Below, piece after piece: positions 7,723 to 16,943 of a stretch of DNA of 64,000 nt (positions within the stretch are counted from its first letter, which is position 1; each line of letters opens with the position of its first letter). Origin of the DNA: Ignavibacteriota bacterium (lineage in GTDB: Bacteria > Bacteroidota > Ignavibacteria > Ignavibacteriales > Ignavibacteriaceae); assembly GCA_013285405.1 (NCBI GenBank), contig CP053446.1, forward strand, positions 2,713,001 to 2,777,000. The letters run 5' to 3'. The translations under genes were made by a program, and so were the position numbers. Under the pieces are notes generated by a model that saw only the letters and a program-made list of their open reading frames with translations, had not been told where the DNA came from and ran no database searches.

Positions 7723-8364
7723 ATGGCAAGAACGAAATTGAAAAGAATCGTCGCCGTAAAAGATCTGAAAAATGTTTTTAGCATAAATGATCCTGATTTT
7801 AGGAAATCATTTGACGAATATTTCGATACATCAAAATACTTTACAATTGAAATAGGATGCGGGAACGGTGAATATTGTGTTGAACTTGCAGGAAGATATC
7901 CGGTCAGAAATTTTATAGGAATAGATGTTAAAGCCTCAAGAATATATCATGGTGCATTACACGCAATCAAAAATAAATTGCATAATGTGGCATTTGTTAT
8001 CTCAAGAGCAGAGAAACTATGTGAAATTTTTCCGCAAAAATCTTTGGATGAAATTTACATACCTTTCCCTGATCCACACATTCGGCGGGCAAATCACAAC
8101 CGACGATTGATTTCTCCTGACTTTCTTAAAATTTACAGTCAACTGATTGTGGACAATGGCAGAATTCATTTCAAAACGGATAATAAAGAACTTTACGAAT
8201 ATGCTTCGAGAACTATCTCAGAATTCAGATGCAAGATTGTTTTTATGACAAGTGATTTATATAAGGAGAGCAGTGAAGAATTTACAACTAACATTAAAAC
8301 AAGTTTTGAATCACATTACGTTAAACAAGGCAGAGAAATCGGATATATATGTTTCCAGTTTTAA
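7723..8364 (+). CDS. trmB: tRNA (guanine-N7-)-methyltransferase
   Basis: Transfers a methyl group from S-adenosylmethionine to N7 of G46 in the variable loop of tRNA. The class I methyltransferase motif I is EIGCGNGEYC near residue 46. The acidic end of strand 2 is FIGIDVKASRI. The family-specific segment FPDPHIRRANHNRRLI near residue 112 corresponds to the conserved DPWxKKRHxKRR motif. The length of 213 residues is normal. GGGAGG lies about twelve bases before the ATG. The gene stands alone between the ACT gene and a large secreted protein gene. Confidence 0.95.
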   Translation: MARTKLKRIVAVKDLKNVFSINDPDFRKSFDEYFDTSKYFTIEIGCGNGEYCVELAGRYPVRNFIGIDVKASRIYHGALHAIKNKLHNVAFVISRAEKLCEIFPQKSLDEIYIPFPDPHIRRANHNRRLISPDFLKIYSQLIVDNGRIHFKTDNKELYEYASRTISEFRCKIVFMTSDLYKESSEEFTTNIKTSFESHYVKQGREIGYICFQF

Positions 8365-8377
8365 TTATTTAAGAATA

Positions 8378-8397
8378 ATCATAAGTTTGATTATGAT
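8378..8397 (+). terminator. Weak AT-rich hairpin after trmB
   Basis: ATCATAA (8378-8384) and TTATGAT (8391-8397) form a perfect seven-pair stem with a six-base loop just after the trmB stop. The stem is AT-only apart from one pair and is followed by a mixed A/T tract, so termination is possible but weakly supported. Confidence 0.3.
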
Positions 8398-8453
8398 AAA
8401 TTAATAAATTCAGCTTTTAAAGCATTTCTCAATTAATATTCATGGAGGATCGT

Positions 8454-11400
8454 ATGAAATCTCAAGCTATGCAATTCTTTGTTGTTACTGTAGCAATTGC
8501 AATCTCATCAATTTTTGTGAATAATGCATTCTCTCAAGAAAAAAACTTTATTGGTACTAAAAAAATCTTTCAGGATGGAAAGGTGGCTATAGAAACTTTT
8601 CCTGAAAAAAATAATGGTGCGATTGAAAATCTTGATGAACATTTTTATGGAATGAACAATGCAAACGGTGACAAATATGTTTTAGGAGGAAACGTTCTAT
8701 GGTCAACACAGGATGCTGTTGCAATCGCGAATGTAGTTGCAATTAACTCAACCGGCAGTTCAGCTTTGACAGGGTGGGGACTTAATAATCAGAGAGTTAC
8801 TCTTTATTCAGATGTAAATTCAAATCCAATCTGGGATTTCACAACTGGTCAGATTGATCCGTTTATTGATATTTCAGCAGATGGTTCAAAAATAGCAGCA
8901 ACTGCAGGGACACAATTTTACTTACTCAATCCTGTAAATGGAAACATAGATTTTCAGTTTGATCTGCCTGATTCTCTTTATGCTTCGGCGGTTGCATTAT
9001 CACGCGATGGATCAATGGCGGTGGTTCTTGCACAAGCAGGGGGAAGTTCAACTACATATCGTGCTTACGCGTTTGATATTTCAGGTTCACCAACAATTGA
9101 ATGGACGTTTGATGTGCAGGGAAGTGAAATTTTAAACTGGGCAGGTGTAAACTTCTCAGCCGATGGATCCAATGTCGCAATAACAGGTCGTAATCATTTG
9201 TACATTTTCAATAGTTCAGACGGAACACTTATATGGGATCATTTTGTTGATAACACAGAATCAGCACCAGCAATAAGCGGTGATGGTAAAGTTGTAGTTA
9301 CTGCAGATAACAGTGGTTTCGTTCAAACCTGGCATTTTGATTCTTTAACGAATGAATATTTCAAACTCTGGCAGTATCGAATTCCGGTAGGTGCTTTTAC
9401 AAACTGGGCATCTTCTGTTGGAATATCTGCTGATGGAAAAACTATTGTTGCTGGTTCTTTAATTTTTTACTCAGCAGGTTACGATGGTACAGTTATGTGT
9501 TTCGATACATACGGAGATGGTATGCCAAAATGGGTATTTGCAAATGCAGGAGACCTTGTAGATGACATTAAACTTTCTGATGATGGGAAAGTTGCTGCAG
9601 CAGTTACATGGGGCGATCTTGCACACACGCGTCCAGATCTATTGGTTTTTGATACTCAAACTGGTCAGGTGACTTTTAATGTAGTATCACCAGGTTCGTT
9701 TTTTACATGTGATATAAACCCTGAAGGCACACGCGTCTTTGCTGGTGGTAAAGCTGTTCATGCACGTGAGTTCGGCAATGGCGGAAGAATTTATTTATGT
9801 GAAATAGATCTAGGTGGAGGAACTGTAAACGGTGTTGCGAATCTGACAAACACTGGTGACGATAGTGGCATTTTAGTCAAAGTTTTAGGTACTAGCCGAA
9901 CAGCTACAACGAATCTATCTGGAAGTTACACAATTCAAAATGTTCCTGCCGGAACTTATACTGTTCAAGCTGAAAAACCCGGATACAATTTTGGAACTGT
10001 AACTAATGTAGTTGTCACCGATGGCGGGATTACTTCCGGAGTAAATATGGCAATGGCTCCATTTACTGCTCAACCACCTACACTCAGCGCTTCAACAAAT
10101 CTTATGGGGATGATAATGCTGAACTGGACTTTACTCTTCACGAATCCTGTGCGTCAGAAAGAAATTGCTTTAATGGTTGGAGATGAAGTTGGTCAGATAG
10201 ATGTATCGCAAACAGCTACAAGAACTATTTCGGAGAAAGAAAACCTGAATGGTTCAAATTCCAACTACTCAGATTTTATTTTAGCAGATAGCATTGCTAT
10301 TTACAGAAGCTTAGTTGCTGGTGGGCCATATCAGAAAATTGCAAGTGTCGCAGCTACCGAAACAAGTTATAATGATATGGATGTTTTTGCGCTAAGAAAT
10401 TATTATTATGTGGTAAACATCTTCAATGAAACAGGTCAGAGCATTTACTCAAATGAATCTTTGGGTAGTGTTAGCGATTCTCTGTTAACATTTAGTCTTG
10501 ATGTTCCTGAGGCATCAATCCCAACTATTGATGGCGTACTATCTGCCGGTGAATGGGATGATGCTTTCAAACTTGATATCTCAGATATTTTTGGTTACGG
10601 TGGCGGAGTACCGAGAGCTCAGGGTTCAGCTTTCCTTTACTTAAAATTTGATGATACTAATGATATGCTCTATATAGCCGGTGAAGATTTTCTTAATCCA
10701 ACTCTCGATGACAATGAAGGATTCGGTTTGTATTTTGATGATAATAACAACAATGTTTTCGATGGTCAAATTCCATTTATACAGGAAGGAAACTTTTGGG
10801 CATATTGGCATCCAACAGGTGCAAATTTACGGTTCAGACCAATAAACGGAGGAGCGATAGGTCAAGTAGATACACTATTTAATGCTGAAGTAGATTTCTC
10901 TGCATCCGCTGGTCATCTGCAAGGTGAATTTGCAATTCCAATGGGATTTAAGGAAGGATATCAGCTTCAAATTTTTGGTCCGGATAAAATAGCAGGATTA
11001 GGAGCTTTCCTGATCGCAAGACAGGCAGGTTCTCCAATCTATAGCGGCTGGTGGCCTCAGACAATGAATACTGTATTTAATCCTCAATATTTTGGTGATG
11101 TTGGAATAGATGTTTCACTTCAGGCACCACCGCAACCGCCATCAAATATTTCTGTTACACGTCAGGGTGAAGATTTATTGATAACCTGGGAAGATCCTAC
11201 TTTAGGAATAAATAATGATCCGCTGCAAGTTGCGCCAACTATAAATATTTATAAGAATGGAGAATTTTTAGCATCTGTTCAAACCGGAGTTGAAACATAT
11301 CTGGATAATGAAGTGTTTTGTGTTGCGTGGTATGAATATCAGTTCGAAGCTTATTTTATTGACGGAAGTGATACACTAACCGGTCCAATGACATCTCCAT

Positions 11401-12215
11401 TCGGAGCGTATGCTTGTCAAGAACCTGTTCTGGTTCCAATAAGTTATGATGATGGCGAATGGGATGGATTTTATGTACCAAGTTTTAGTTGGGAAGAAAA
11501 CAAATGGGCGGTTAGGTTTACTCCAACTTCCTATCCATCATATTTAAGGAAAGTGGAAACAATTGTAAATGGAAACGAGGCTTTTGATTTTACCATACAA
11601 AAAGACGATGGTGGGTTTCCATCTGATATTATTGCTGGTCCATATCGTGTAAATGACAATGATCCTGAAATTGTAGCTACGATATCTAAAACTTTACCCG
11701 GCATTGATCCTCCGGAAATAACTGATGGGGATGTTTGGGTTGTCATCAATTATCTGGAATCCACACCAGGCGCACCCGGTGTTGGGGTTGATTCTGATCC
11801 ACCACTTGATGGCAGAACTATTCAATATCTTACAAGTACCGGTTGGACTAGTTTCGGAAGCGGAGACCTGATGATAACTGCATATTTTTCTGATCAGCCG
11901 GTTGGCGTTGAAAATAATAATGATAAAAATATTCCATTGACGTTTGATTTAAAACAGAATTATCCAAATCCATTTAATCCTTCAACCGTAATTGCATATC
12001 AAATTCCGCAAAGTGAATTTGTTACCCTGGAGATTTATAATTCAATTGGTGAAAAGGTAAGAACTCTGGTGGACGGAACTCAGGAAACAGGCTTTTATCA
12101 GGTTCAATGGGATGGAAAAAATAATTCCGGTAATCAATTGTCAAGCGGAGTCTATTTGTACCGTCTCAGTGCAGGTAATTATACCAATGTGATGAAGATG
12201 GTTCTTTTACGTTAA
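8454..12215 (+). CDS. Large T9SS-secreted multidomain protein (beta-propeller, carboxypeptidase-regulatory-like, CBM9-like, FN3, sorting domain)
   Basis: A 1253-residue exported protein. A signal peptide (residues 1-27, ending NNAFSQ) is followed by repeated propeller-like units with SADGS/SDDGK turns (about 50-455). Next come a carboxypeptidase-regulatory-like domain containing SGSYTIQNVPAGTYTVQA (455-534), a fibronectin-like stretch, a CBM9-like domain beginning IPTIDGVLSAGEWDDA (about 689-865), another FN3-like domain starting at PPSNISVTRQGEDLLITWED, a jelly-roll-like region, and the T9SS sorting domain (QNYPNPFNPSTVIAY to MKMVLLR, 1161-1253). The ATG at 8454 is preferred to 8442 because the GGAGG at 8445-8449 fits it. 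The CBM9-like domain suggests carbohydrate binding; the ligand is unknown. Confidence 0.88.
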   Translation: MKSQAMQFFVVTVAIAISSIFVNNAFSQEKNFIGTKKIFQDGKVAIETFPEKNNGAIENLDEHFYGMNNANGDKYVLGGNVLWSTQDAVAIANVVAINSTGSSALTGWGLNNQRVTLYSDVNSNPIWDFTTGQIDPFIDISADGSKIAATAGTQFYLLNPVNGNIDFQFDLPDSLYASAVALSRDGSMAVVLAQAGGSSTTYRAYAFDISGSPTIEWTFDVQGSEILNWAGVNFSADGSNVAITGRNHLYIFNSSDGTLIWDHFVDNTESAPAISGDGKVVVTADNSGFVQTWHFDSLTNEYFKLWQYRIPVGAFTNWASSVGISADGKTIVAGSLIFYSAGYDGTVMCFDTYGDGMPKWVFANAGDLVDDIKLSDDGKVAAAVTWGDLAHTRPDLLVFDTQTGQVTFNVVSPGSFFTCDINPEGTRVFAGGKAVHAREFGNGGRIYLCEIDLGGGTVNGVANLTNTGDDSGILVKVLGTSRTATTNLSGSYTIQNVPAGTYTVQAEKPGYNFGTVTNVVVTDGGITSGVNMAMAPFTAQPPTLSASTNLMGMIMLNWTLLFTNPVRQKEIALMVGDEVGQIDVSQTATRTISEKENLNGSNSNYSDFILADSIAIYRSLVAGGPYQKIASVAATETSYNDMDVFALRNYYYVVNIFNETGQSIYSNESLGSVSDSLLTFSLDVPEASIPTIDGVLSAGEWDDAFKLDISDIFGYGGGVPRAQGSAFLYLKFDDTNDMLYIAGEDFLNPTLDDNEGFGLYFDDNNNNVFDGQIPFIQEGNFWAYWHPTGANLRFRPINGGAIGQVDTLFNAEVDFSASAGHLQGEFAIPMGFKEGYQLQIFGPDKIAGLGAFLIARQAGSPIYSGWWPQTMNTVFNPQYFGDVGIDVSLQAPPQPPSNISVTRQGEDLLITWEDPTLGINNDPLQVAPTINIYKNGEFLASVQTGVETYLDNEVFCVAWYEYQFEAYFIDGSDTLTGPMTSPFGAYACQEPVLVPISYDDGEWDGFYVPSFSWEENKWAVRFTPTSYPSYLRKVETIVNGNEAFDFTIQKDDGGFPSDIIAGPYRVNDNDPEIVATISKTLPGIDPPEITDGDVWVVINYLESTPGAPGVGVDSDPPLDGRTIQYLTSTGWTSFGSGDLMITAYFSDQPVGVENNNDKNIPLTFDLKQNYPNPFNPSTVIAYQIPQSEFVTLEIYNSIGEKVRTLVDGTQETGFYQVQWDGKNNSGNQLSSGVYLYRLSAGNYTNVMKMVLLR

Positions 12216-12239
12216 ATCTAATTCTAATTTATAATTTAG

Positions 12240-12266
12240 GGCTCACTTTTAAGGTGAGCCTTTTTT
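12240..12266 (+). terminator. Rho-independent terminator after the large T9SS gene
   Basis: GGCTCAC (12240-12246) and GTGAGCC (12254-12260) form a perfect seven-pair, GC-rich stem with a seven-base spacer, directly followed by TTTTTT. It lies 25 bases after the stop codon. Confidence 0.9.
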
Positions 12267-12414
12267 ATTTAGATAAGAAATTCAAATTAATCCAAAGTCA
12301 GCACTATTCCTGTAGTTCAAAATCACAGGAAATTGGTATGTTTGTGCAGCCATTGTTAAGGGTTTCCTGCGCGTCATAAATTATTTAAATTTTATTTCAA
12401 TCAGGCAGAGTGTC

Positions 12415-14247
12415 ATTATAAAATCAATTATTAAATATTTTGCTGTTATCAGCTTGCTTTTCATTATTCTATCATCCTGCAGTAAAGAAGGATCAGAAGA
12501 AGAGAAAAGTCTAAACGAAAGATTAAATTTTAGCAGTACAGAATATTTGCAGTCTTTCAAAAGTAAAATAACTTCAATTGATTCAAGTTTGATTAAGCTG
12601 GATACACTTATTCAATACTATGATACATTGCGAAGTTTTTATACCAAAAGAAATTTCCAACCGCTATTTATAAAAAGTTTTGATGATGAAGGAAATGTCT
12701 ATTCAATCCTTTCCATATTTGAAAAAGCTGGTGACCACGGATTGAATCGTGAGCAATATCATTTTAACAATATTGTATCTGAGTTTACAGATGCAATAGA
12801 TACATTGCCAAATAAGTTCAGATATTCAAATTTGTCGAACGCAGAATTATTACTGTGTGATGGAATTCTAAAATATTGTCAACACCTGCGATATGGTGCG
12901 GTTAATCCAAAGGAATTATTCTCCGATTCTTACTACATTCCTCTGGATGATTCAACAAAAGGAGATTTATTTCAGCCGTTAAAACAAGAAAATATTCTGC
13001 AATACCTTGTTGATATCCAGCCAAAAAGTAAAAGATATGTCGAGTTACAAACTGCTTTAAAATATTTCAGCAAATTCAGTAATATCAAGTGGGCTATTAT
13101 TCCGGTACCTGTTAAAAAAATCGAACCTGGCAGTCGTGATTCTTTGATAGCAAAAATAACCCAAAAACTTATTTCACTTGAATACCTTGATACTTCAAAG
13201 ATTAAGATCAATGACTTCACATTTTATGATTCGACACTTGTTGAATTAGTGAAATCTTTCCAGCGAAATAATGGTCTGGTTGATGATGGGGTAATAGGTA
13301 AAGGAACTATTGAACGTTTCAATATTTCACCAAAGCAGAATATTGACATAATAAAATTAAATCTTGAAAGATTCAGATGGAATGAATATGCTGATACCGG
13401 CAAATATATTTTAGTAAATATTCCGGATTTTATGCTCAATATTTTTAATGAAGGGAAAAAAGTTTACACTTCCAAAGTATGCGTTGGTTCAAAGCGATCA
13501 TCATACTATCAGCAGCAATTTAAAGTTTATAAGAAAACAAAACAATGGAAAGATAAACCGGATGATTGGGAAACACCTAATATGTTTGGCGAGATTTCAT
13601 ATATAGTGCTTAACCCAACATGGAATGTTCCACCGAGTATTATGCGGGAAGAAATCGCTTATAAATTGAAAAAGGATTCAACTTATTTAAGAGATAAGAA
13701 TTTTAAAGTTTATAAAGATGGGATTGAAATTGATCCGATGGAAGTTCAGTTAGCCGATCTTCATTCTGATAAAATTCCATACAGAATAATTCAAGACCCA
13801 GGATCCGGAAATGCACTCGGCAAGATAAAATTTATTTTCAGTAATCCGTTTGGAATTTACTTACACGATACACCAAACAGACCGCCATTTAATCAATCAA
13901 ACAGAGCAGTCAGTCATGGCTGCGTTCGTGTTGAAAAACCGTTGCCACTTGCGGAATTTCTTTTAAAAAATAATCCGAAATGGAATATCGATTATCTTAA
14001 AATTGAGATTGGACAAAAAGTCGAGAATAAAAAAATTGTCTCAGAGTATATGAAAAAAAGAACTTCATTGAGGAAAAATTCAAGTCTCGGTGAAACTACC
14101 GATGTATCACTTGCACAAAAAATTTCATTGTATATTGATTACTATACTGCCTGGGTGGATGATACAGGAATCCTTCAACTAAGGACTGACGTTTATGGCA
14201 GAGATAAAATTTTACTGGATTATATGACTAATCAAAGATTCATCTGA
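12415..14247 (+). CDS. L,D-transpeptidase lipoprotein, YcbB/LdtD-like, with non-canonical start
   Basis: Forms or remodels 3-3 cross-links in peptidoglycan. The C-terminal YkuD domain has the catalytic signature SHGCVRVE with the nucleophile Cys near residue 503, preceded by the histidine in FGIYLHDTP. A peptidoglycan-binding-like segment (SFQRNNGLVDDGVIGKGT) precedes it, as in YcbB proteins. The N-terminus is a lipoprotein signal ending LLFIILSSC. The only standard in-frame start codon is TTG at 12454, which leaves just eight residues before the lipidated cysteine and no basic residues. Translating from ATT at 12415 gives a proper signal (IIKSIIKYFAVISLLFII). The true start is therefore probably ATT or another rare codon, or the upstream sequence carries an error. 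Confidence 0.85.
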   Translation: MIKSIIKYFAVISLLFIILSSCSKEGSEEEKSLNERLNFSSTEYLQSFKSKITSIDSSLIKLDTLIQYYDTLRSFYTKRNFQPLFIKSFDDEGNVYSILSIFEKAGDHGLNREQYHFNNIVSEFTDAIDTLPNKFRYSNLSNAELLLCDGILKYCQHLRYGAVNPKELFSDSYYIPLDDSTKGDLFQPLKQENILQYLVDIQPKSKRYVELQTALKYFSKFSNIKWAIIPVPVKKIEPGSRDSLIAKITQKLISLEYLDTSKIKINDFTFYDSTLVELVKSFQRNNGLVDDGVIGKGTIERFNISPKQNIDIIKLNLERFRWNEYADTGKYILVNIPDFMLNIFNEGKKVYTSKVCVGSKRSSYYQQQFKVYKKTKQWKDKPDDWETPNMFGEISYIVLNPTWNVPPSIMREEIAYKLKKDSTYLRDKNFKVYKDGIEIDPMEVQLADLHSDKIPYRIIQDPGSGNALGKIKFIFSNPFGIYLHDTPNRPPFNQSNRAVSHGCVRVEKPLPLAEFLLKNNPKWNIDYLKIEIGQKVENKKIVSEYMKKRTSLRKNSSLGETTDVSLAQKISLYIDYYTAWVDDTGILQLRTDVYGRDKILLDYMTNQRFI

Positions 14248-16296
14248 TCATTTGAGAAGAAGCATCTTCTTCGACTGAACAAATTCGTTTGCAATCATTC
14301 TGTAAATGTAAGTTCCGGTGCTCATCGGAAATCCTGAATCATTTAGTCCATCCCACTCAAGTGTGTACTGACCTTTTTGAACCTGCTCATTAAACAGCGT
14401 TTTAATTTCTCTTCCGAGAATATCATATACTTTAATCATTACTTTACTGTCAACCGGAACTTCGAACCTCACGCTCGTTGATGGATTGAACGGGTTAGGA
14501 TAATTCTGATATAAAACGTAATCAAGTGGAATGTATGGTGGTTCAGAATAAATTATTTCGATATCAGCGTTAAAAATTCTTTCTCTATTAACATTGATCA
14601 GTATTAGATTATCAATGCTGATACTTTGAGGGTTGCTGATATTAAAAGGTATCTCAGCAAGAAAATTCTCTCCTGATTCAATAATTTTTGTACCTTTTCT
14701 GTCATATAACAAAACTCTTAATTGATCAGAACCTTCATAATAATATCCATTTCCAAGATCTGTAGTTATTAACATATTGTTCGGTACTTGAAATTCGCCA
14801 GCAAATTCAATCTGAGCTGCTCTTACATCAGTGCTGGTATTCAGATATGCAGTAATTCCTTTTTCATAAATATAGAGTTTTACTTTATAATCTTCTTCAC
14901 CTTCAACTTTTGGAAAACTGGTGAAAGAACATCCGTTGATTGGAATTCCGTTTGGATAAATTCCAGTAAGAATAATATTTTGAAGAAGAGATAAATCCTG
15001 CACATTAACATAAGCATCAGGATTTGGTTCCGGATCACCTGGAATCCATGGAGCAATATTTGCTCTTTCGAATTCATCTGTTTCAAGTGAGTCTCTTCCG
15101 ACAATATGATCTACTATCATAATTATATCAAGAATATCCAGACATCCATCACCATTAACATCACCATAAGCTGCAACCCTGTTAAGTGCAATGACAGTAA
15201 GTTCATCTCTTGAAGGAGTTATATCTATTGGAAAACCCTGATAAGTACTTGCTTCTGCATCCGAAATTTTGAATGATGATTTTACGCTGTCCTGCAATGC
15301 CGGAAGATTGGCTACACGGTATTTGACTTTTAACAATTCATTGTAATCACCGGGAGGTAGTCCATTATCCTGATTAAGATTAAATAACAAAACCAGTATT
15401 TCATCAACCGATGCTCCGTTTCCGGTAAGTGGTCCTCTGAATACATTATATGTAAGTACCCAGCTTGGATCAATTACATCTGCACCTTTCTGAATATTCT
15501 GGAATGTCAGAATAACATTATCATCAAGAACTTTGTTAACGAGCAGCCTGAATTGTAATGCTTGTGCTTTGTATTGCAAATCTTTTAATTGCATTATATC
15601 TATATATGAATCATCTTCCAATCTATAAACAGTATCTTGCTCAAAAATTAATCCCTGATCAGGTATGATATAAATTCCTTTAATGACTATTATGAATTCC
15701 TCTCTCGATGGTGTTATATCAATTTGCTGTCCTTGTATTGTACTGGCAATTGCATTCGCAATTTTCATCGATGATTTTACACTGTCCTGAATGACCGGAA
15801 TCTCCGCAATCCTGTAATTCACTTTAAACAGTTCGTTATAATTACCTGGCTGTAAAACACCATTCTGACTTGTGTTATATAATAGAACTAAAACTTCACA
15901 CTCGTATGCGTCATTGGATAAAGTAGTACCTTCAATAACATTGTAATTGATTACCCATTTAGGATCACTGATATCAGCACCTTTTTCCAAACTTTCAAAA
16001 ATCAGTATTGTGCTATCGTCTTCGGCTTTGTTTATTTTTATTCTGAATTGGATAGCGTGTGCAAATCCACTAAGATTTTTTAGTTGAATTATATCTACAT
16101 AAGAACTGTCTTGTTTGCGGTATGCAAATGCTTTTTGAAAAATTAAACCGGATTCCTCGGTAGGAAATAATGAAATAGAATTTGAATCCAGTTTATCCGG
16201 AGTGTTATTAAAATTGTTTCCACCTGCCAGCATTTCAATTGCAGGAATAAAAACAAAGAATAAATACAATAAAATTAATTGACGGGAAACCCGCAT
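14248..16296 (-). CDS. T9SS-secreted protein with two cohesin-like modules and a type I dockerin
   Basis: A 682-residue exported protein. After a signal peptide (about residues 1-25) come two homologous modules of about 155 residues (roughly 45-210 and 215-370). Each runs from a YRxxDxSYxDIxQLK segment to GQxIDITPSRxE. Their layout resembles cohesin folds, but that is tentative. Next is a dockerin-type pair of calcium-binding loops: DVNGDGCLDILDIIMIVDHI, and a second repeat ending AYVNVQDLSLLQNIIL. The C-terminus is a T9SS sorting domain (YQNYPNPFNPSTSV to SKKMLLLK). The stop codon abuts that of the transpeptidase gene with no space. It may help assemble a surface protein complex (inference). 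Confidence 0.82.
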   Translation of the reverse strand: MRVSRQLILLYLFFVFIPAIEMLAGGNNFNNTPDKLDSNSISLFPTEESGLIFQKAFAYRKQDSSYVDIIQLKNLSGFAHAIQFRIKINKAEDDSTILIFESLEKGADISDPKWVINYNVIEGTTLSNDAYECEVLVLLYNTSQNGVLQPGNYNELFKVNYRIAEIPVIQDSVKSSMKIANAIASTIQGQQIDITPSREEFIIVIKGIYIIPDQGLIFEQDTVYRLEDDSYIDIMQLKDLQYKAQALQFRLLVNKVLDDNVILTFQNIQKGADVIDPSWVLTYNVFRGPLTGNGASVDEILVLLFNLNQDNGLPPGDYNELLKVKYRVANLPALQDSVKSSFKISDAEASTYQGFPIDITPSRDELTVIALNRVAAYGDVNGDGCLDILDIIMIVDHIVGRDSLETDEFERANIAPWIPGDPEPNPDAYVNVQDLSLLQNIILTGIYPNGIPINGCSFTSFPKVEGEEDYKVKLYIYEKGITAYLNTSTDVRAAQIEFAGEFQVPNNMLITTDLGNGYYYEGSDQLRVLLYDRKGTKIIESGENFLAEIPFNISNPQSISIDNLILINVNRERIFNADIEIIYSEPPYIPLDYVLYQNYPNPFNPSTSVRFEVPVDSKVMIKVYDILGREIKTLFNEQVQKGQYTLEWDGLNDSGFPMSTGTYIYRMIANEFVQSKKMLLLK

Positions 16297-16540
16297 CTCT
16301 GTTCTCTTCTTATAAAAAAATTACTCAACCACGAGCATCATTATTCAATAACAATACCAGCCTGTTTGTTTATTTTGATACAGTTATTCTTGTGAAAATC
16401 ATCCTTAAACAGAATTAATGATAGTTAGCTGATTAGTTAAGTAAAGAAAGAATAGGGAAGTGATGTAATAATTGCTTTGCAGATGGATATTATAGGTAAT
16501 CTGTATTACCTGTAAAAGATCGTAACCCAGAAAATATAAA

Positions 16541-16663
16541 TTAAGTTTTAAAAGGAAACATCGAAAAGAATAGTACGACAACGATTGTAAGTCCTACCAA
16601 TGATAATGTAATCGTCCCGCCTAAATCAAATCTGTTTTCTTTTAATTTTCCGACGTCATCCAT
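16541..16663 (-). CDS. 40-residue single-pass membrane peptide
   Basis: A short frame running from ATG at 16663 to TAA at 16541-16543, overlapping the end of the preceding lipoprotein gene by eight bases. The peptide has a charged N-terminal third (DDVGKLKENRFD) and one hydrophobic segment (TITLSLVGLTIVVVLFFSMF), then PFKT, so it should sit in the inner membrane as a single helix. The overlap with the upstream stop suggests translational coupling. No family was recognised, and the function is unknown. It could be a partner or stabiliser of the small lipoprotein encoded with it. Confidence 0.55.
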   Translation of the reverse strand: MDDVGKLKENRFDLGGTITLSLVGLTIVVVLFFSMFPFKT

Positions 16664-16913
16664 CAATATAATTTTCTTTTTGGGTACCCTCAGATATAAC
16701 TAAAGAGTCACCAGCTATTTGAACATTCGTAGAATCATTTTTCTCAACGATGAATTCTCTGCCGTTGGTGTAGACAATTTTAATGTCTTCCATCGTAGAA
16801 ATTTTAGTGTAATCGGCTTTTGGAATGACGAAATAAGAATGACAACCAGTAAACAAAATTGAATTGCACAGAATGCAGATTATAAAACGCAAAGTAATTT
16901 GTGAAAATTTCAA
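16656..16913 (-). CDS. Small hypothetical lipoprotein
   Basis: An 85-residue protein with a lipoprotein-type signal ending ILFTGC (Cys near residue 24). It is followed by a short mature part with the beta-rich segments MEDIKIVYTNGREFIVEK and VQIAGDSLVISEG. The mature part resembles a small beta-sandwich or barrel in pattern only. It is co-oriented and overlapping with the 40-residue membrane peptide gene downstream. It follows the beta-helix gene cluster on the same strand with about 30 bases between. Function unknown. Confidence 0.65.
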   Translation of the reverse strand: MKFSQITLRFIICILCNSILFTGCHSYFVIPKADYTKISTMEDIKIVYTNGREFIVEKNDSTNVQIAGDSLVISEGTQKENYIDG

Positions 16914-16943
16914 AGTAAAATATTTTTATTATTTGATGATTGC

